A stretch of DNA of 36,014 nt. Origin: VBCK01 sp035511515. GTDB lineage: Bacteria; Pseudomonadota; Gammaproteobacteria; Burkholderiales; Burkholderiaceae_F. Positions 7,282 through 15,394 of the stretch are shown here, piece by piece. Each line of letters begins with the position of its first letter. The stretch's first letter is position 1. The stretch is from NCBI GenBank assembly GCA_035511515.1, contig DATKFG010000052.1, forward strand, positions 1 through 36,014, given 5' to 3'. A program made the position numbers and the translations under genes. A model generated the notes under the pieces. That model was given only the letters and a program-made list of their open reading frames with translations. It was not told where the DNA came from and ran no database searches.

Positions 7282-7668
7282 CTAGACAGCGGACACGGCC
7301 AGGTAAGCCGTCAGCGCAATCCCTACCAGCGTGATCAGCGCGCTGCTGGCCCCGATCAGCCGGCCTCCGAAGTAGCCGGACGGCCGGTCCGAGGCCGGCA
7401 GCGTCGCGATGAATTTCATGTGCTGCAACGTGGCCACCGGAAGCATCAGTGTTCCGATTGCCACCAGCGCAACTCCGAACACGGCGGAGGCGCCGCTGTA
7501 TGCGTGCTGGATGGCCCCGGGCGCCTGCATCGAAGCGATCCGCACGAACAGCCCGAAGCGCGCGATCAGGAATCCGAATGCCATCACAGTCAGCGCGGTG
7601 CGCAGCCAGGCGAGCAGCGTGCGTTCGGCAGCGAAATACACGCGCGGGTCGGATTCACTCACTGGCAT
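7282..7668 (-). CDS. DUF202 (YidH-type) inner-membrane protein, 128 aa
   Basis: The motif 'DPRVYFAAERTLLAWLRTAL' at the N-terminus is the hallmark of DUF202. It is followed by three hydrophobic segments (about residues 24-46, 58-82 and 102-125). The frame is open upstream to 7752, but the ATG at 7668 gives the normal family N-terminus, so it is preferred. A GTG two codons earlier (7674) is an alternative. The function of DUF202 proteins is not established. The gene is convergent with ohr, with only 13 bases between the stop codons. Confidence 0.83.
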   Translation of the reverse strand: MPVSESDPRVYFAAERTLLAWLRTALTVMAFGFLIARFGLFVRIASMQAPGAIQHAYSGASAVFGVALVAIGTLMLPVATLQHMKFIATLPASDRPSGYFGGRLIGASSALITLVGIALTAYLAVSAV

Positions 7669-7761
7669 GGACACATCGTAAACTAGCGTGATGGCTTCAC
7701 GCGCGATCCCAATGGCGCGGTAGTCGCCAGCAAGTTCGTGTCGAGTCGGCACCGCGGTGTG

Positions 7762-7790
7762 CCGTGTTAATATATTTGTGCAAATGTTTC
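7762..7790 (+). promoter_or_regulatory. AT-rich promoter-like region upstream of the Pal-like gene
   Basis: A local AT-rich island in otherwise GC-rich DNA contains TTAATATATTTG and a small inverted repeat (ATTTG-TG-CAAAT, 7774-7785). It lies 40-70 bases upstream of the ATG at 7831, a sensible place for a -10 region. No convincing -35 box is seen, so exact boxes are not assigned. Confidence 0.35.
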
Positions 7791-7830
7791 ACGGCCGATA
7801 ACTCCCAACCCCTCTCAAGAAGATCCGACG

Positions 7831-8367
7831 ATGAAACGTGCTGCCCTTGTTGTGTTCGTCATGTTGACGGCCGCCTGCTCGACACCGCCTCCGCCCGCTC
7901 CGCCGCCCCCGGCCCCCGAGGTGAAAGCGCCGGAGCCTCCGCCGCCGCCCCCGCCTCCGCCGCCCGCCCCGAAGCCGGCGCCGGTACCGATCGAGTCGCC
8001 GATGCAGGCTTTCGAGCGGATGCGCGCCACGGTGCAGAACGAGAGCGTTTATTTCGATTTCGACAAATACTCGATCCGGCCCGACCAGACCCAGGCCATC
8101 ACGGACAACGCCAAGCTGGGCACCACCTATTCGAATGACTTCGTGACCCTGCAGGGCAACTGCGACGAGCGCGGCAGCCGCGAATACAACCTGGCGCTGG
8201 GCCAGCGGCGCGCCGATGCGGTCAAGCAGCGGATGGTGCTGCTCGGCATCGTCGAGGCGCGCATCGAAACGGTGAGCTTCGGCAAGGAGAAGCCGCGCGC
8301 GTTGTGCCACGACGAGTCCTGCTGGTCGCAGAACCGGCGCGTCGATTTCGTGCACGAGTGGAAGTGA
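7831..8367 (+). CDS. OmpA-family peptidoglycan-associated (Pal-like) lipoprotein, 178 aa
   Basis: A lipoprotein signal ends in 'MLTAACSTPPP', with C16 as the lipidated residue. Residues 19-55 are an extreme proline-rich linker, including a run of ten prolines, long enough to span part of the periplasm. The OmpA-like domain covers about residues 65-178. It has 'ESVYFDFDKYSI' at its start and the peptidoglycan-binding region 'GNCDERGSREYNLALGQRRA', in which the Asp and Arg expected to contact diaminopimelate are kept. Two extra cysteines in 'ALCHDESCW' may form a disulfide. The gene is not in a tol operon, so it is a Pal/OmpA relative rather than certainly Pal. A strong terminator follows it. 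Confidence 0.9.
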   Translation: MKRAALVVFVMLTAACSTPPPPAPPPPAPEVKAPEPPPPPPPPPPAPKPAPVPIESPMQAFERMRATVQNESVYFDFDKYSIRPDQTQAITDNAKLGTTYSNDFVTLQGNCDERGSREYNLALGQRRADAVKQRMVLLGIVEARIETVSFGKEKPRALCHDESCWSQNRRVDFVHEWK

Positions 8368-8405
8368 GCCCGCGCGGACAGTCATTCCCGCAGCAAGCAG
8401 CGATC

Positions 8406-8439
8406 GGGCGGCTTCCGGCCACGGAAGCCGCCCCTTTTT
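8406..8439 (+). terminator. Intrinsic terminator after the Pal-like gene
   Basis: A perfect 12-bp GC-rich stem (8406-8417 with 8422-8433, loop GCCA) is followed by CTTTTT. It begins 38 bases after the stop codon. On the other strand the hairpin is not followed by a T-run, so it should act only on plus-strand transcripts. Confidence 0.9.
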
Positions 8440-8459
8440 CAGGCAGACGATTTACTTAG

Positions 8460-9053
8460 TCAGATATCGCCGAGCAGCATCCGCTTGCCGGAGCTGTCGC
8501 GAACCTTCATCCGCTGCGCGAGCCGGTCGAGGCGCCGCTGCAACTCGACCAGGTCAGCACGCCCCAGCGAGTGCAGCGCGTCGGGGAGTACACCCTCCAG
8601 CGGCCGCGGGGCGCGCCCGATCGTTTCGCGCCCGGCGCGGGTCAGCGACAGGTGCACCACGCGCTGGTCCTTGCTGGAGCGGTCGCGCTGGATCAGCCTG
8701 CGCTTTTCGAGAGGGTCGATCAGGTTGCTGGCCGTGGATTGGTGAATGCCCATCGCGCGGGCCAGGTCGGTGACGCGGATCCCGGGCCGGCGCTGCAGCT
8801 CGGCGAGCACCCACAGCTGCGCGCCGCTCACGCCGGTGCGATCCTGCACCCACTGAAAGTGCTTCTTGGCGGAACGGAAGATCAGGCGGAACTGTCCGAG
8901 CACGGCCATGGCGAGCCGGCGATCGCCCTCGTGGTCCGATTTGGGCCGGGCCGGGCCGCGCGGCCTGGACACGCGCCGTGCCCGCACCCGCGGCGCGCCG
9001 GGTGGCCGGCGGGCGGGGGAGGACTTCGCGGTGGCTTTCGGTTCGCTTTTCAC
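8460..9053 (-). CDS. MarR-family transcriptional regulator, 197 aa
   Basis: The winged helix-turn-helix core is clear: 'SGAQLWVLAELQRRPGIRV', then the recognition region 'TDLARAMGIHQSTASNLID' (about residues 95-113), then the wing 'DQRVVHLSLTRAGRE'. The first 45 residues are a basic, Pro/Arg-rich tail unusual for MarR proteins. The start at 9053 is a GTG with no good ribosome site, so translation may begin later; the ATG at codon 49 is an alternative. No cysteine is encoded, so a thiol-based OhrR-type mechanism is excluded. The gene is 82 bases downstream of otsB on the same strand and may be co-transcribed. Its target genes are unknown. Confidence 0.88.
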   Translation of the reverse strand: MKSEPKATAKSSPARRPPGAPRVRARRVSRPRGPARPKSDHEGDRRLAMAVLGQFRLIFRSAKKHFQWVQDRTGVSGAQLWVLAELQRRPGIRVTDLARAMGIHQSTASNLIDPLEKRRLIQRDRSSKDQRVVHLSLTRAGRETIGRAPRPLEGVLPDALHSLGRADLVELQRRLDRLAQRMKVRDSSGKRMLLGDI

Positions 9054-9135
9054 GAGGGCGGCCAGGTCGCGCGGCGGTCGGCCCGAAGACGGTTGTACGT
9101 TACGATAAGTCTATTCGAAGTGGTCACTGGCGCGC

Positions 9136-9891
9136 TCAAGGCGCGCGCAGCACGGCGAGCATGGCATTGAGCATCAGCTCCACTTCGGAGTGATCGCTCA
9201 GGAAGAACCCCGCTCTGGATTGCGGATCGTCGCGGCCGACGCGCACGGTCAGCCAGTTGGGCAAGGCGCGCGCGAAGACGGCTTCGTCGTTGACGTCGTC
9301 GCCGACGAACACGGCCACTCCACAGTCGGCCCGCTGCAGCAGCGACGCGACCGCGTCGCCCTTGTCGGGCGCACCCGCCAGAACGACGTTGACCACGAAT
9401 TTACCGCCGAACGGACGCAACCTCGGATCGAGTCCGGCCAGCAGCGCCTGGATGCAGGCCTGGGCCCGGTCCTGGTCGCGCGCGACGCGGTAATGCAGCG
9501 CGAGCGAGAACCGCTTGTCCTCGACCTGCACCCCGGCCGCGTCGAGCTCGGCCGCATGCGAGGCCAGGTGCGCCCGCAGCTCGTCCAGGCAGGACACGTC
9601 GAGCCGGGCGCTGCGCCCCGGATCCTCCGCCCCATGATTTCCGACGATGAAGCGCGGCGAAAAACCGAGGCGGCGGGCCACATCGGCCACCGAGCGGCCG
9701 GTCACGACGGCCACCGGGCGCAGCTGCGCCAGCTGATCCAGGCTGCGCGAGACCTCGACCGGCACCCGGGCGTCGTCAGGGCGCTGCACCAGCGGGGCCA
9801 GCGTGCCGTCGAAATCGAATGCCAGCAGCGGCTGCGCCCGCAGCACCACTTCCAGAGCGTGCATTCCCTCGCGATCGAACAGCGGCCTCAT
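9136..9891 (-). CDS. otsB: Trehalose-6-phosphate phosphatase OtsB, 251 aa
   Basis: OtsB is a HAD-superfamily phosphatase converting trehalose-6-phosphate to trehalose. The nucleophile motif is 'LLAFDFDGTLAPL' (D26 and D28). Motif II is 'VAVVTGRS', 'FIVGNHGAE' is typical of trehalose phosphatases, and the Mg-binding motif is 'VFVGDDVNDEAVF'. The length is normal for bacterial OtsB. The start codon lies 3 bases after the otsA stop codon, so the two genes form an operon that carries out both steps of trehalose synthesis. Confidence 0.95.
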   Translation of the reverse strand: MRPLFDREGMHALEVVLRAQPLLAFDFDGTLAPLVQRPDDARVPVEVSRSLDQLAQLRPVAVVTGRSVADVARRLGFSPRFIVGNHGAEDPGRSARLDVSCLDELRAHLASHAAELDAAGVQVEDKRFSLALHYRVARDQDRAQACIQALLAGLDPRLRPFGGKFVVNVVLAGAPDKGDAVASLLQRADCGVAVFVGDDVNDEAVFARALPNWLTVRVGRDDPQSRAGFFLSDHSEVELMLNAMLAVLRAP

Positions 9892-9894
9892 CGC

Positions 9895-12129
9895 TCAGGC
9901 GTCATGGTGGCGTTGCACACGGGCCTCGATGCGCCGGCGCAGCCGCAGGCGGCCGGCATCGGTCAGCATCCGGCCGGCCCAGCGATAGACGTTGAACTCG
10001 CGCACCGTCATCCTCAAACTGGCCATGCGTTCGCGTTGCTCCGGCTCCGGCATCGTCAGCGCGCGCAGCATCGCCGCCGCGCATTCCTCGATGTGGTAGG
10101 GATTGACGATCAAGGCCTCGGTCATCTCGCGGGCGGCACCGGCGAAGCGGCTCAATATCAGCACGCCGCGTTCATCGTCGCGCGCGGCGACGAATTCCTT
10201 GCACACGAGATTCATGCCGTCATGCAGGCTCGTCACCAGGCACACATCGGCCGCTCGATACAGCTCGGTCACCGCGTCGCGCTCGTGGTGTTCCATCAGA
10301 AGCTGCAGCGGACGCGGGTGGGTGCCGCCGAAGCGCTGGTTGATGCGCTCGGCCTCATGGCGGATGTGCTCCTGAAACGAGCGGTAAACCGGAAGAACGC
10401 TGCGTGAAGGCGCTCCCGCCTGCACCAGCACGAACCGGCCGATCCACTCCGGGTGCTGCTCGAGCAGGCGCTCGGCGGCCGCCATCCGCTCCAAAACGCC
10501 CTTGGTGTAGTCCAGGCGGTCGATTCCCACCGCGATCTTCACCTCGGCACCCAGCCCGAGCCGCTGCGCGACGTTGCGCCGGCACTGTTCGATCGAAGGC
10601 CAGGCCGACACGCTTACCGCTGTGGGCCATTCGATCGAGATCGGGTAACTCTCGACGAAGGTGTCCTCGTCGCGGAACGAGATCGTCGAATGCTCGTGCT
10701 CGATGCGGGCCTCCAGGTTGCGGTCGACCGTCTCGATGAAGTTCTTGCAATGAAAGCGCGTCTGGAACCCCAGGATCGTGCTGCCGAGCATGCCTTGCAG
10801 GATTTCGCGCCGCCAGGGGCAGATGCTGAAGGATTCCGGGTTCGGCCACGGAATGTGCCAGAAGCTCAGGATGGTGGCGCTCGGCAGCCGGTCGCGGACC
10901 ATGGCCGGCAACAGCGCGAAGTGGTAGTCCTGCACCATCACGACCGGATCTTCGCTGCGCGCCTCGCTCACCACCGCATCGGCGAAGCGTTGATTGACGA
11001 GGCGGTACGCCTGCCAGTCCGGCTCGCGAAACACCGGCCGCACGTGCGCCACGTGACACAGCGGCCATATGCCTTCGTTGGCGAACCCGTAGTAGTAGCC
11101 CTGCTCCTCTTTTTCGCTCAGCCAGATGCGCCGCAGCGTGTACTCCTCGCGCCCGGGGGGCGCAAGCAGGTGATCGTACTGGTCGACCACCTGCGCGTCG
11201 GCGTTGCCGCTGCCGTGCGCTATCCACGTTCCGGAGCACGCGCGCATCACCGGCTCGATCGCGGTCACCAGGCCGCTGGCCGGACGCCGCACGAGCACGC
11301 CTTGCGGCACCTGCTCGTGGATGTAGGGCTCCCGATTGGACACCACGATGATCTCGTCGCCGCGCAGCTGCGTGCGCAGCATCGACCGCAGGCGGTCCGG
11401 ACTCCACTCCGCCTCGGGGCCCAGGCTGCGGCGGTATTCGTCGTCCAGATCGCGCAGGCGCTTGCGCAGGTCGACGGCCAGCGGTGCCAGCTCGGGGGTC
11501 GGCGGCAGCATCGGCATCAACAGCCCTTCGCCACGCAGCAGCGCGCGGGCGCCCGAGACCCAGCCGCGCCAGCTCAGTTGCGCCACCACCACGGTGATCA
11601 TCGCGATGGCCGCACCCAGCCCGGCGATCAGGATGATCAGGTAGCGCCGCGTGTCCTGGCTGCGGCGCTCGATGAAACTCATGTCGTGCAGCAGCACCAG
11701 ATCGGCGATGGGGCCGGTTTCATCGTTGGCCGGATAGACGCCGACGTGCACCGGACCGCCTTCGATCGGCAGCATGGACCCGGCGTGTGCCGCCGTCTGC
11801 TGGGCCTTGGTGCATGTGAGCGACGCCGGATAGCCCGCGGTCGACTGCACCAGTCGACCTTCGTGCGAGCAAAGACCGATCGCAACCAGCCGTTCGTCCT
11901 GAACGGCGCGATTGAACAGTGCCTGCAGGTGCAGGCTCTTCGGATCGGCGAGCGCTTCGGCAATCGAATCCGAAAGCGCGTTCGCCAGCAGCGCTCCCCG
12001 CAGGTCCTGGTCGCGCGAAAACCAGCGCAGAGTCAGCCGGTCCATCAGCGGCAGGGCGAGGTAGGCCGCCGCCACGAGCGTGACTACGAGTGGCACGAGA
12101 AAGCGGAGTTGGAGTCGGAATGTGTTCAT
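9895..12129 (-). CDS. otsA: Trehalose-6-phosphate synthase (GT20) with N-terminal membrane module, 744 aa
   Basis: Residues from about 255 onward are a GT20 glycosyltransferase. Motifs are 'VVSNREPYIHE', 'SFWHIPWPNPESF', 'GIDRLDYTKGV' and 'SLHDGMNLVCKEFVAA', which cover donor and acceptor sites of UDP-glucose/glucose-6-phosphate trehalose-phosphate synthases. Residues 1-250 are extra compared with E. coli OtsA (about 470 aa). They comprise a membrane helix (about 9-30), a segment of about 130 residues predicted periplasmic ('AIGLCSHEGRLVQSTAGYP'), a second helix (about 163-186) and a HAMP-like/coiled linker (about 187-250). The synthase is therefore membrane-tethered and may respond to an external signal; that is inference. 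It is co-directional with otsB and divergent from a GH15 gene 116 bases away. A related GT20 activity cannot be excluded. Confidence 0.9.
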   Translation of the reverse strand: MNTFRLQLRFLVPLVVTLVAAAYLALPLMDRLTLRWFSRDQDLRGALLANALSDSIAEALADPKSLHLQALFNRAVQDERLVAIGLCSHEGRLVQSTAGYPASLTCTKAQQTAAHAGSMLPIEGGPVHVGVYPANDETGPIADLVLLHDMSFIERRSQDTRRYLIILIAGLGAAIAMITVVVAQLSWRGWVSGARALLRGEGLLMPMLPPTPELAPLAVDLRKRLRDLDDEYRRSLGPEAEWSPDRLRSMLRTQLRGDEIIVVSNREPYIHEQVPQGVLVRRPASGLVTAIEPVMRACSGTWIAHGSGNADAQVVDQYDHLLAPPGREEYTLRRIWLSEKEEQGYYYGFANEGIWPLCHVAHVRPVFREPDWQAYRLVNQRFADAVVSEARSEDPVVMVQDYHFALLPAMVRDRLPSATILSFWHIPWPNPESFSICPWRREILQGMLGSTILGFQTRFHCKNFIETVDRNLEARIEHEHSTISFRDEDTFVESYPISIEWPTAVSVSAWPSIEQCRRNVAQRLGLGAEVKIAVGIDRLDYTKGVLERMAAAERLLEQHPEWIGRFVLVQAGAPSRSVLPVYRSFQEHIRHEAERINQRFGGTHPRPLQLLMEHHERDAVTELYRAADVCLVTSLHDGMNLVCKEFVAARDDERGVLILSRFAGAAREMTEALIVNPYHIEECAAAMLRALTMPEPEQRERMASLRMTVREFNVYRWAGRMLTDAGRLRLRRRIEARVQRHHDA

Positions 12130-12245
12130 GCATCGGCGGGCCGCCGCGGTGCCGCGGCCGACCCCGTGTCGCAGCGCACGGGCAAGATGCGCCGGCGCCG
12201 GAATTCGCGAGAAACTTCGGGAAGGGACGGTATCCGATTATATTG

Positions 12246-14054
12246 ATGAAAATGCACCCCGGTACGGAAGCGTCGCTGCAGCTGGCGATGATCGGCAACT
12301 GCGCGATCAGCGCATTGATCGATACGCGGGCCCGGATCGTCTGGTGCTGTATGCCGCGTTTCGACGGCGATCCGGTCTTTTGCGCGCTGCTCGACTCCGC
12401 AGGCGGCTCCGTCCTGGACGGCACGCTGTCGGTCGAGCTGGAAGGATCGTGTCGGTCCGAACAAAGCTACGATGCCGGCACTGCCATTGTCCGCACCCGG
12501 ATGTTCGACGCCCAAGGCCAGGGCATCGAAGTGGTCGATTTTGCGCCGCGCTTCCTGCAACGGGACCGCTTTTTCCGGCCCGCACAACTGGTGCGGCGCA
12601 TCCGACCGCTCGCCGGACATCCGCGCGTGCGCCTGATCGCCCGGCCCCGCAGCGACTGGGGCGCAAACGATCCGGCCCGCACGCGCGGCAGCAACCACCT
12701 GCGCTTCGTCGGGTCGGGCTGGACGCTGCGCCTGACCACCAACGCTCCGCTGAGCTATGTGGTCGGCGAGACCTGGTTCTCGCTGCAGGGGCCGATCAGC
12801 CAGTTGCTCGGTCCCGACGAGACGCTGGCCGGCGGCATCGAGGAAACGGCGCGCGAGTTCGAGGAGCAGACGTCGTTGTACTGGCTGCGCTGGACCCGCG
12901 CGCTGGCGATCCCGCAGCAATGGCAGGATGCCGTGATCCGCTCGGCCATCACGCTGAAGTTGTGCCAGTACGAGGAAACCGGCGCGATCGTGGCCGCGAT
13001 GACGACCAGCATCCCGGAGGCGCCGGGCAGCCAGCGCAACTGGGACTACCGCTATTGCTGGCTGCGCGATGCATTCTTCGTCGTGCGGGCGCTCAACAGC
13101 CTGGCGGAACTGTCGACGATGGAGGACTACCTGCGCTGGTTGCACGACGTGGTGCGCGCCGCCGCCGACGGTCACGTGCAGCCTCTATATGGAATCGGCC
13201 TCGAGCCGCATCTGCCCGAGCGCACCGTGCCGAGCCTGGCTGGATATCGTGCAATGGGGCCGGTGCGGGTCGGCAACCAGGCGCACGAGCACGTCCAGCA
13301 CGACGTGTACGGCAATGTCGTGCTGGGCGCCGCCCAGGCGTTTCACGATCAGCGCCTGCTGCGTCGGGTCGATGTGAGCGACTTTGCCGCGTTCGAGCGC
13401 ATGGGGGAGCGCGCCTGGGAGCTGCACGAGCAGCCCGACGCCGGCATGTGGGAGCTTCGCACGCGCGCCCACGTGCACACTTCGTCGGCGCTGATGTGCT
13501 GGGCCGCGTGCGACCGGCTGGCCAAGATCGCCCGCGTGGTCGCGCGACCCGATCGGGTCTCGCTGTGGGCGACCCGCGCCGACGCGATCAGGGTCAAGAT
13601 TCTCGAACGGGCCTGGAGCGACAAGCGGGGCGCGTTTGTCGCGAGTTTTGGCGGAAACGACCTCGATGCGGGCGTGCTGCTGATGGCACAGATCGGATTC
13701 GTCGGTGCGCACGACGCGCGCTTCGTTCGCACCGTGGAGGCGCTCGAGCGCGCCCTGGGCGACGGCCCCTTCATGCGCCGCTACGAAGCGCCCGACGACT
13801 TCGGCCGCCCGGAAACGGCATTCATCGCCTGCTCGTTCTGGCGCATCGACGCGCTGGCCCGGATCGGCCGTTTCGAGCAGGCGCGCGAGATCTTCGATGC
13901 GTTGCTGGCACGGCGCAATCACGTCGGCTTGCTGTCGGAGGACCTGGTGGCGGGCAGCGGCGAGTTGTGGGGAAATTTCCCTCAGACCTACTCGATGGTC
14001 GGCATCGTGAATTGCGCCAATCGCCTGTCCGCGCCTTGGGAGAGCGTGATTTGA
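12246..14054 (+). CDS. Glycoside hydrolase family 15 protein (glucoamylase/trehalase-like), 602 aa
   Basis: The protein has the GH15 layout: an N-terminal beta-sandwich of about 230 residues, then an (alpha/alpha)6 barrel. Family motifs are 'QRNWDYRYCWLRDAFFV', 'GMWELRTRAHVHTSS' (proposed general-acid Glu) and 'GLLSEDLVAGSGELWGNFPQ' near the C-terminus. Many relatives read 'SEE' where this one reads 'SED', so the second catalytic residue needs care. There is no signal peptide, so it is cytoplasmic. Substrates in this subfamily include alpha-glucans and trehalose; the divergent otsA-otsB pair favours trehalose or glycogen turnover. The frame is open further upstream. ATG 12246 or 12252 gives the family N-terminus 'LQLAMIGNCAISALID'; the ribosome site is weak. 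Confidence 0.9.
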   Translation: MKMHPGTEASLQLAMIGNCAISALIDTRARIVWCCMPRFDGDPVFCALLDSAGGSVLDGTLSVELEGSCRSEQSYDAGTAIVRTRMFDAQGQGIEVVDFAPRFLQRDRFFRPAQLVRRIRPLAGHPRVRLIARPRSDWGANDPARTRGSNHLRFVGSGWTLRLTTNAPLSYVVGETWFSLQGPISQLLGPDETLAGGIEETAREFEEQTSLYWLRWTRALAIPQQWQDAVIRSAITLKLCQYEETGAIVAAMTTSIPEAPGSQRNWDYRYCWLRDAFFVVRALNSLAELSTMEDYLRWLHDVVRAAADGHVQPLYGIGLEPHLPERTVPSLAGYRAMGPVRVGNQAHEHVQHDVYGNVVLGAAQAFHDQRLLRRVDVSDFAAFERMGERAWELHEQPDAGMWELRTRAHVHTSSALMCWAACDRLAKIARVVARPDRVSLWATRADAIRVKILERAWSDKRGAFVASFGGNDLDAGVLLMAQIGFVGAHDARFVRTVEALERALGDGPFMRRYEAPDDFGRPETAFIACSFWRIDALARIGRFEQAREIFDALLARRNHVGLLSEDLVAGSGELWGNFPQTYSMVGIVNCANRLSAPWESVI

Positions 14055-14179
14055 GCCGGCGCCGCAAGACCGCTCAACCCCCGGACGTTGTAAGCTGATT
14101 GCCCCGCACGAGCTGCAGCCGCCGCCTTCCGAGTCGGCCTGCGGCGCGCGGCGCCGATCAAGACCAGGGAGAATCCGCG

Positions 14180-14602
14180 ATGGGTCTTTTCGTGGAAGCC
14201 GTCGACGTCTGGGCCGCACCCATACCCGACCGGGCCGGCGGTCTGGCCGAGGCGCTAAGGTCGCTGCGGGACGCCGGGGCCGACCTGCAGTGCGTCATCG
14301 CTCGGCGAACCCCCGATCAACCGGGCAACGGGGTGGTGTTCGTCACCCCGTTGCAAGGGGACGCGGAAATCGCCGCGGCCGCGCAGTTCGGTTTCAACGT
14401 CACGCACAAGGTGCACTCGGTGCGGGTGATGGGGCGTGATCGGCCGGGTATCGCGGCAAACCTGACGCAGAAAATCTCCGAGGCCGGCATCAATCTGCGC
14501 GGCTTCAGCGCCGCGGTGGTCGGCACCCAATTCGTCGCCTACCTCGCGTTGGACTCGCGCGCAGACACCGACCGCCTGATCCGCATACTGACGCAAGCGT
14601 AG
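14180..14602 (+). CDS. Small two-ACT-domain protein, 140 aa
   Basis: The ATG at 14180 is preceded by AGGGAGA at a proper distance. The protein appears to be two ACT-type beta-alpha-beta units. The first, about residues 8-65, starts 'AAPIPDRAGGLAEALRSLRD'. The second, about 75-140, reads 'SVRVMGRDRPGIAANLTQKI' and 'SEAGINLRGFSAAVVG'. ACT domains bind amino acids or other small ligands and regulate partner proteins. No catalytic domain is attached, so it is probably a small cytoplasmic regulator. It follows the GH15 gene after 125 bases, with no clear functional link. Confidence 0.82.
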   Translation: MGLFVEAVDVWAAPIPDRAGGLAEALRSLRDAGADLQCVIARRTPDQPGNGVVFVTPLQGDAEIAAAAQFGFNVTHKVHSVRVMGRDRPGIAANLTQKISEAGINLRGFSAAVVGTQFVAYLALDSRADTDRLIRILTQA

Positions 14603-14617
14603 GTCGGTACGCCACCG

Positions 14618-14743
14618 CCCTCACCCCCTCCCCTCTCCCGCTGCGCGGGCGAGGGGCGATAGGGCGTGCCATAGCGACGACTTCGGATCTGCGGTGATGG
14701 GTCGCCCCTCGCCCGCGAAGCGGGAGAGGGGAGGGGGTGAGGG
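14618..14743. repeat. REP-like palindromic repeat pair (inverted arms)
   Basis: A 42-base GC-rich unit (14618-14659) is followed after 42 bases by its near-perfect reverse complement (14702-14743). Each arm has its own short hairpin of the CCCGC-GCGGG type. The same pair occurs at 20841-20944 and 27495-27621, so it is a dispersed family, here lying between two plus-strand genes. No T-run follows, so it is not a standard terminator. Confidence 0.9.
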
Positions 14744-14848
14744 CAACCGCCTAGCCCGATCAGCGCCGCCGCGCGCCGGCGCATCCGACCCGCGCTTCGC
14801 GCAATCTTCGGCTGGACCCGATCGTGCCCAGGCCCCAGGCTGGCGGCG

Positions 14849-15385
14849 ATGAAACTCACGCTGAACTGCACCTTTGCGCTGGACGGAGCGGCTCCCCGGC
14901 TCAGCCCGCTGAGCTACGTCGCCGACGGCGCGTATCTGGTGGGCGATGTCGCATTGGCCGAGCAAGCCAGCGTGTGGTTCTGCGCGGTGGTCCGCGGCGA
15001 CAACGGGTCGATCCGGATCGGCGCCCAGAGCAATGTGCAGGACGGGGCGGTGATCCACTGCCTGCCGCATGGCGAGGTCGTGGTCGGCGCGCAGGTATCG
15101 ATCGGGCATCTGGCGGCGATCCACGGAGCCTGCATCGGCGACCGCTGCCTGATCGGGATGGGTGCGGTGGTCATGGACGGCGTGCGCATCGGCCATGACA
15201 CGCTGGTTGCGGCCGGCTCGATCGTGGCCGGGGGACGGCATTTCGAGCCGGGCATCCTGCTGCGCGGAAGCCCGGCGCGGGCGGTGCGCGCGTTGACCGA
15301 TCAGGAACGGGCCACGATCCGGGCCAACGCTGCGCATTACGTGGCGCGGGCCGAGCGCTTCCGCCGCTCGCTGCGGCGTCTGTGA
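14849..15385 (+). CDS. Gamma-carbonic-anhydrase-like hexapeptide-repeat protein, 178 aa
   Basis: The protein shows successive hexapeptide repeats of a left-handed beta-helix, for example 'GAQSNVQDGAVIH', 'VGAQVSIGHLAAIHG', 'IGDRCLIGMGAVVMDG' and 'VRIGHDTLVAAGSIVAGG'. Histidines H70, H87 and H92 stand at spacings expected for the metal ligands at trimer interfaces in YrdA/PaaY-type gamma carbonic anhydrase homologues. The C-terminal helix ends in basic residues. The length is typical for that subfamily, which is shorter than archaeal Cam. Whether it has carbonic anhydrase activity or acts on another substrate cannot be told. The next gene starts 9 bases downstream. Confidence 0.9.
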   Translation: MKLTLNCTFALDGAAPRLSPLSYVADGAYLVGDVALAEQASVWFCAVVRGDNGSIRIGAQSNVQDGAVIHCLPHGEVVVGAQVSIGHLAAIHGACIGDRCLIGMGAVVMDGVRIGHDTLVAAGSIVAGGRHFEPGILLRGSPARAVRALTDQERATIRANAAHYVARAERFRRSLRRL

Positions 15386-15394
15386 GGCCAGCCC

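Noticed and set aside
8460..9053. MarR gene as OhrR, the regulator of ohr
   Set aside because: The protein has no cysteine, which OhrR needs for peroxide sensing, and two genes separate it from ohr.
14618..14743. REP-like hairpins as intrinsic terminators
   Set aside because: The stems are strong but no T-run follows on either strand, and the same sequence occurs inside a coding region at 27495-27621. They are better treated as dispersed repeats.
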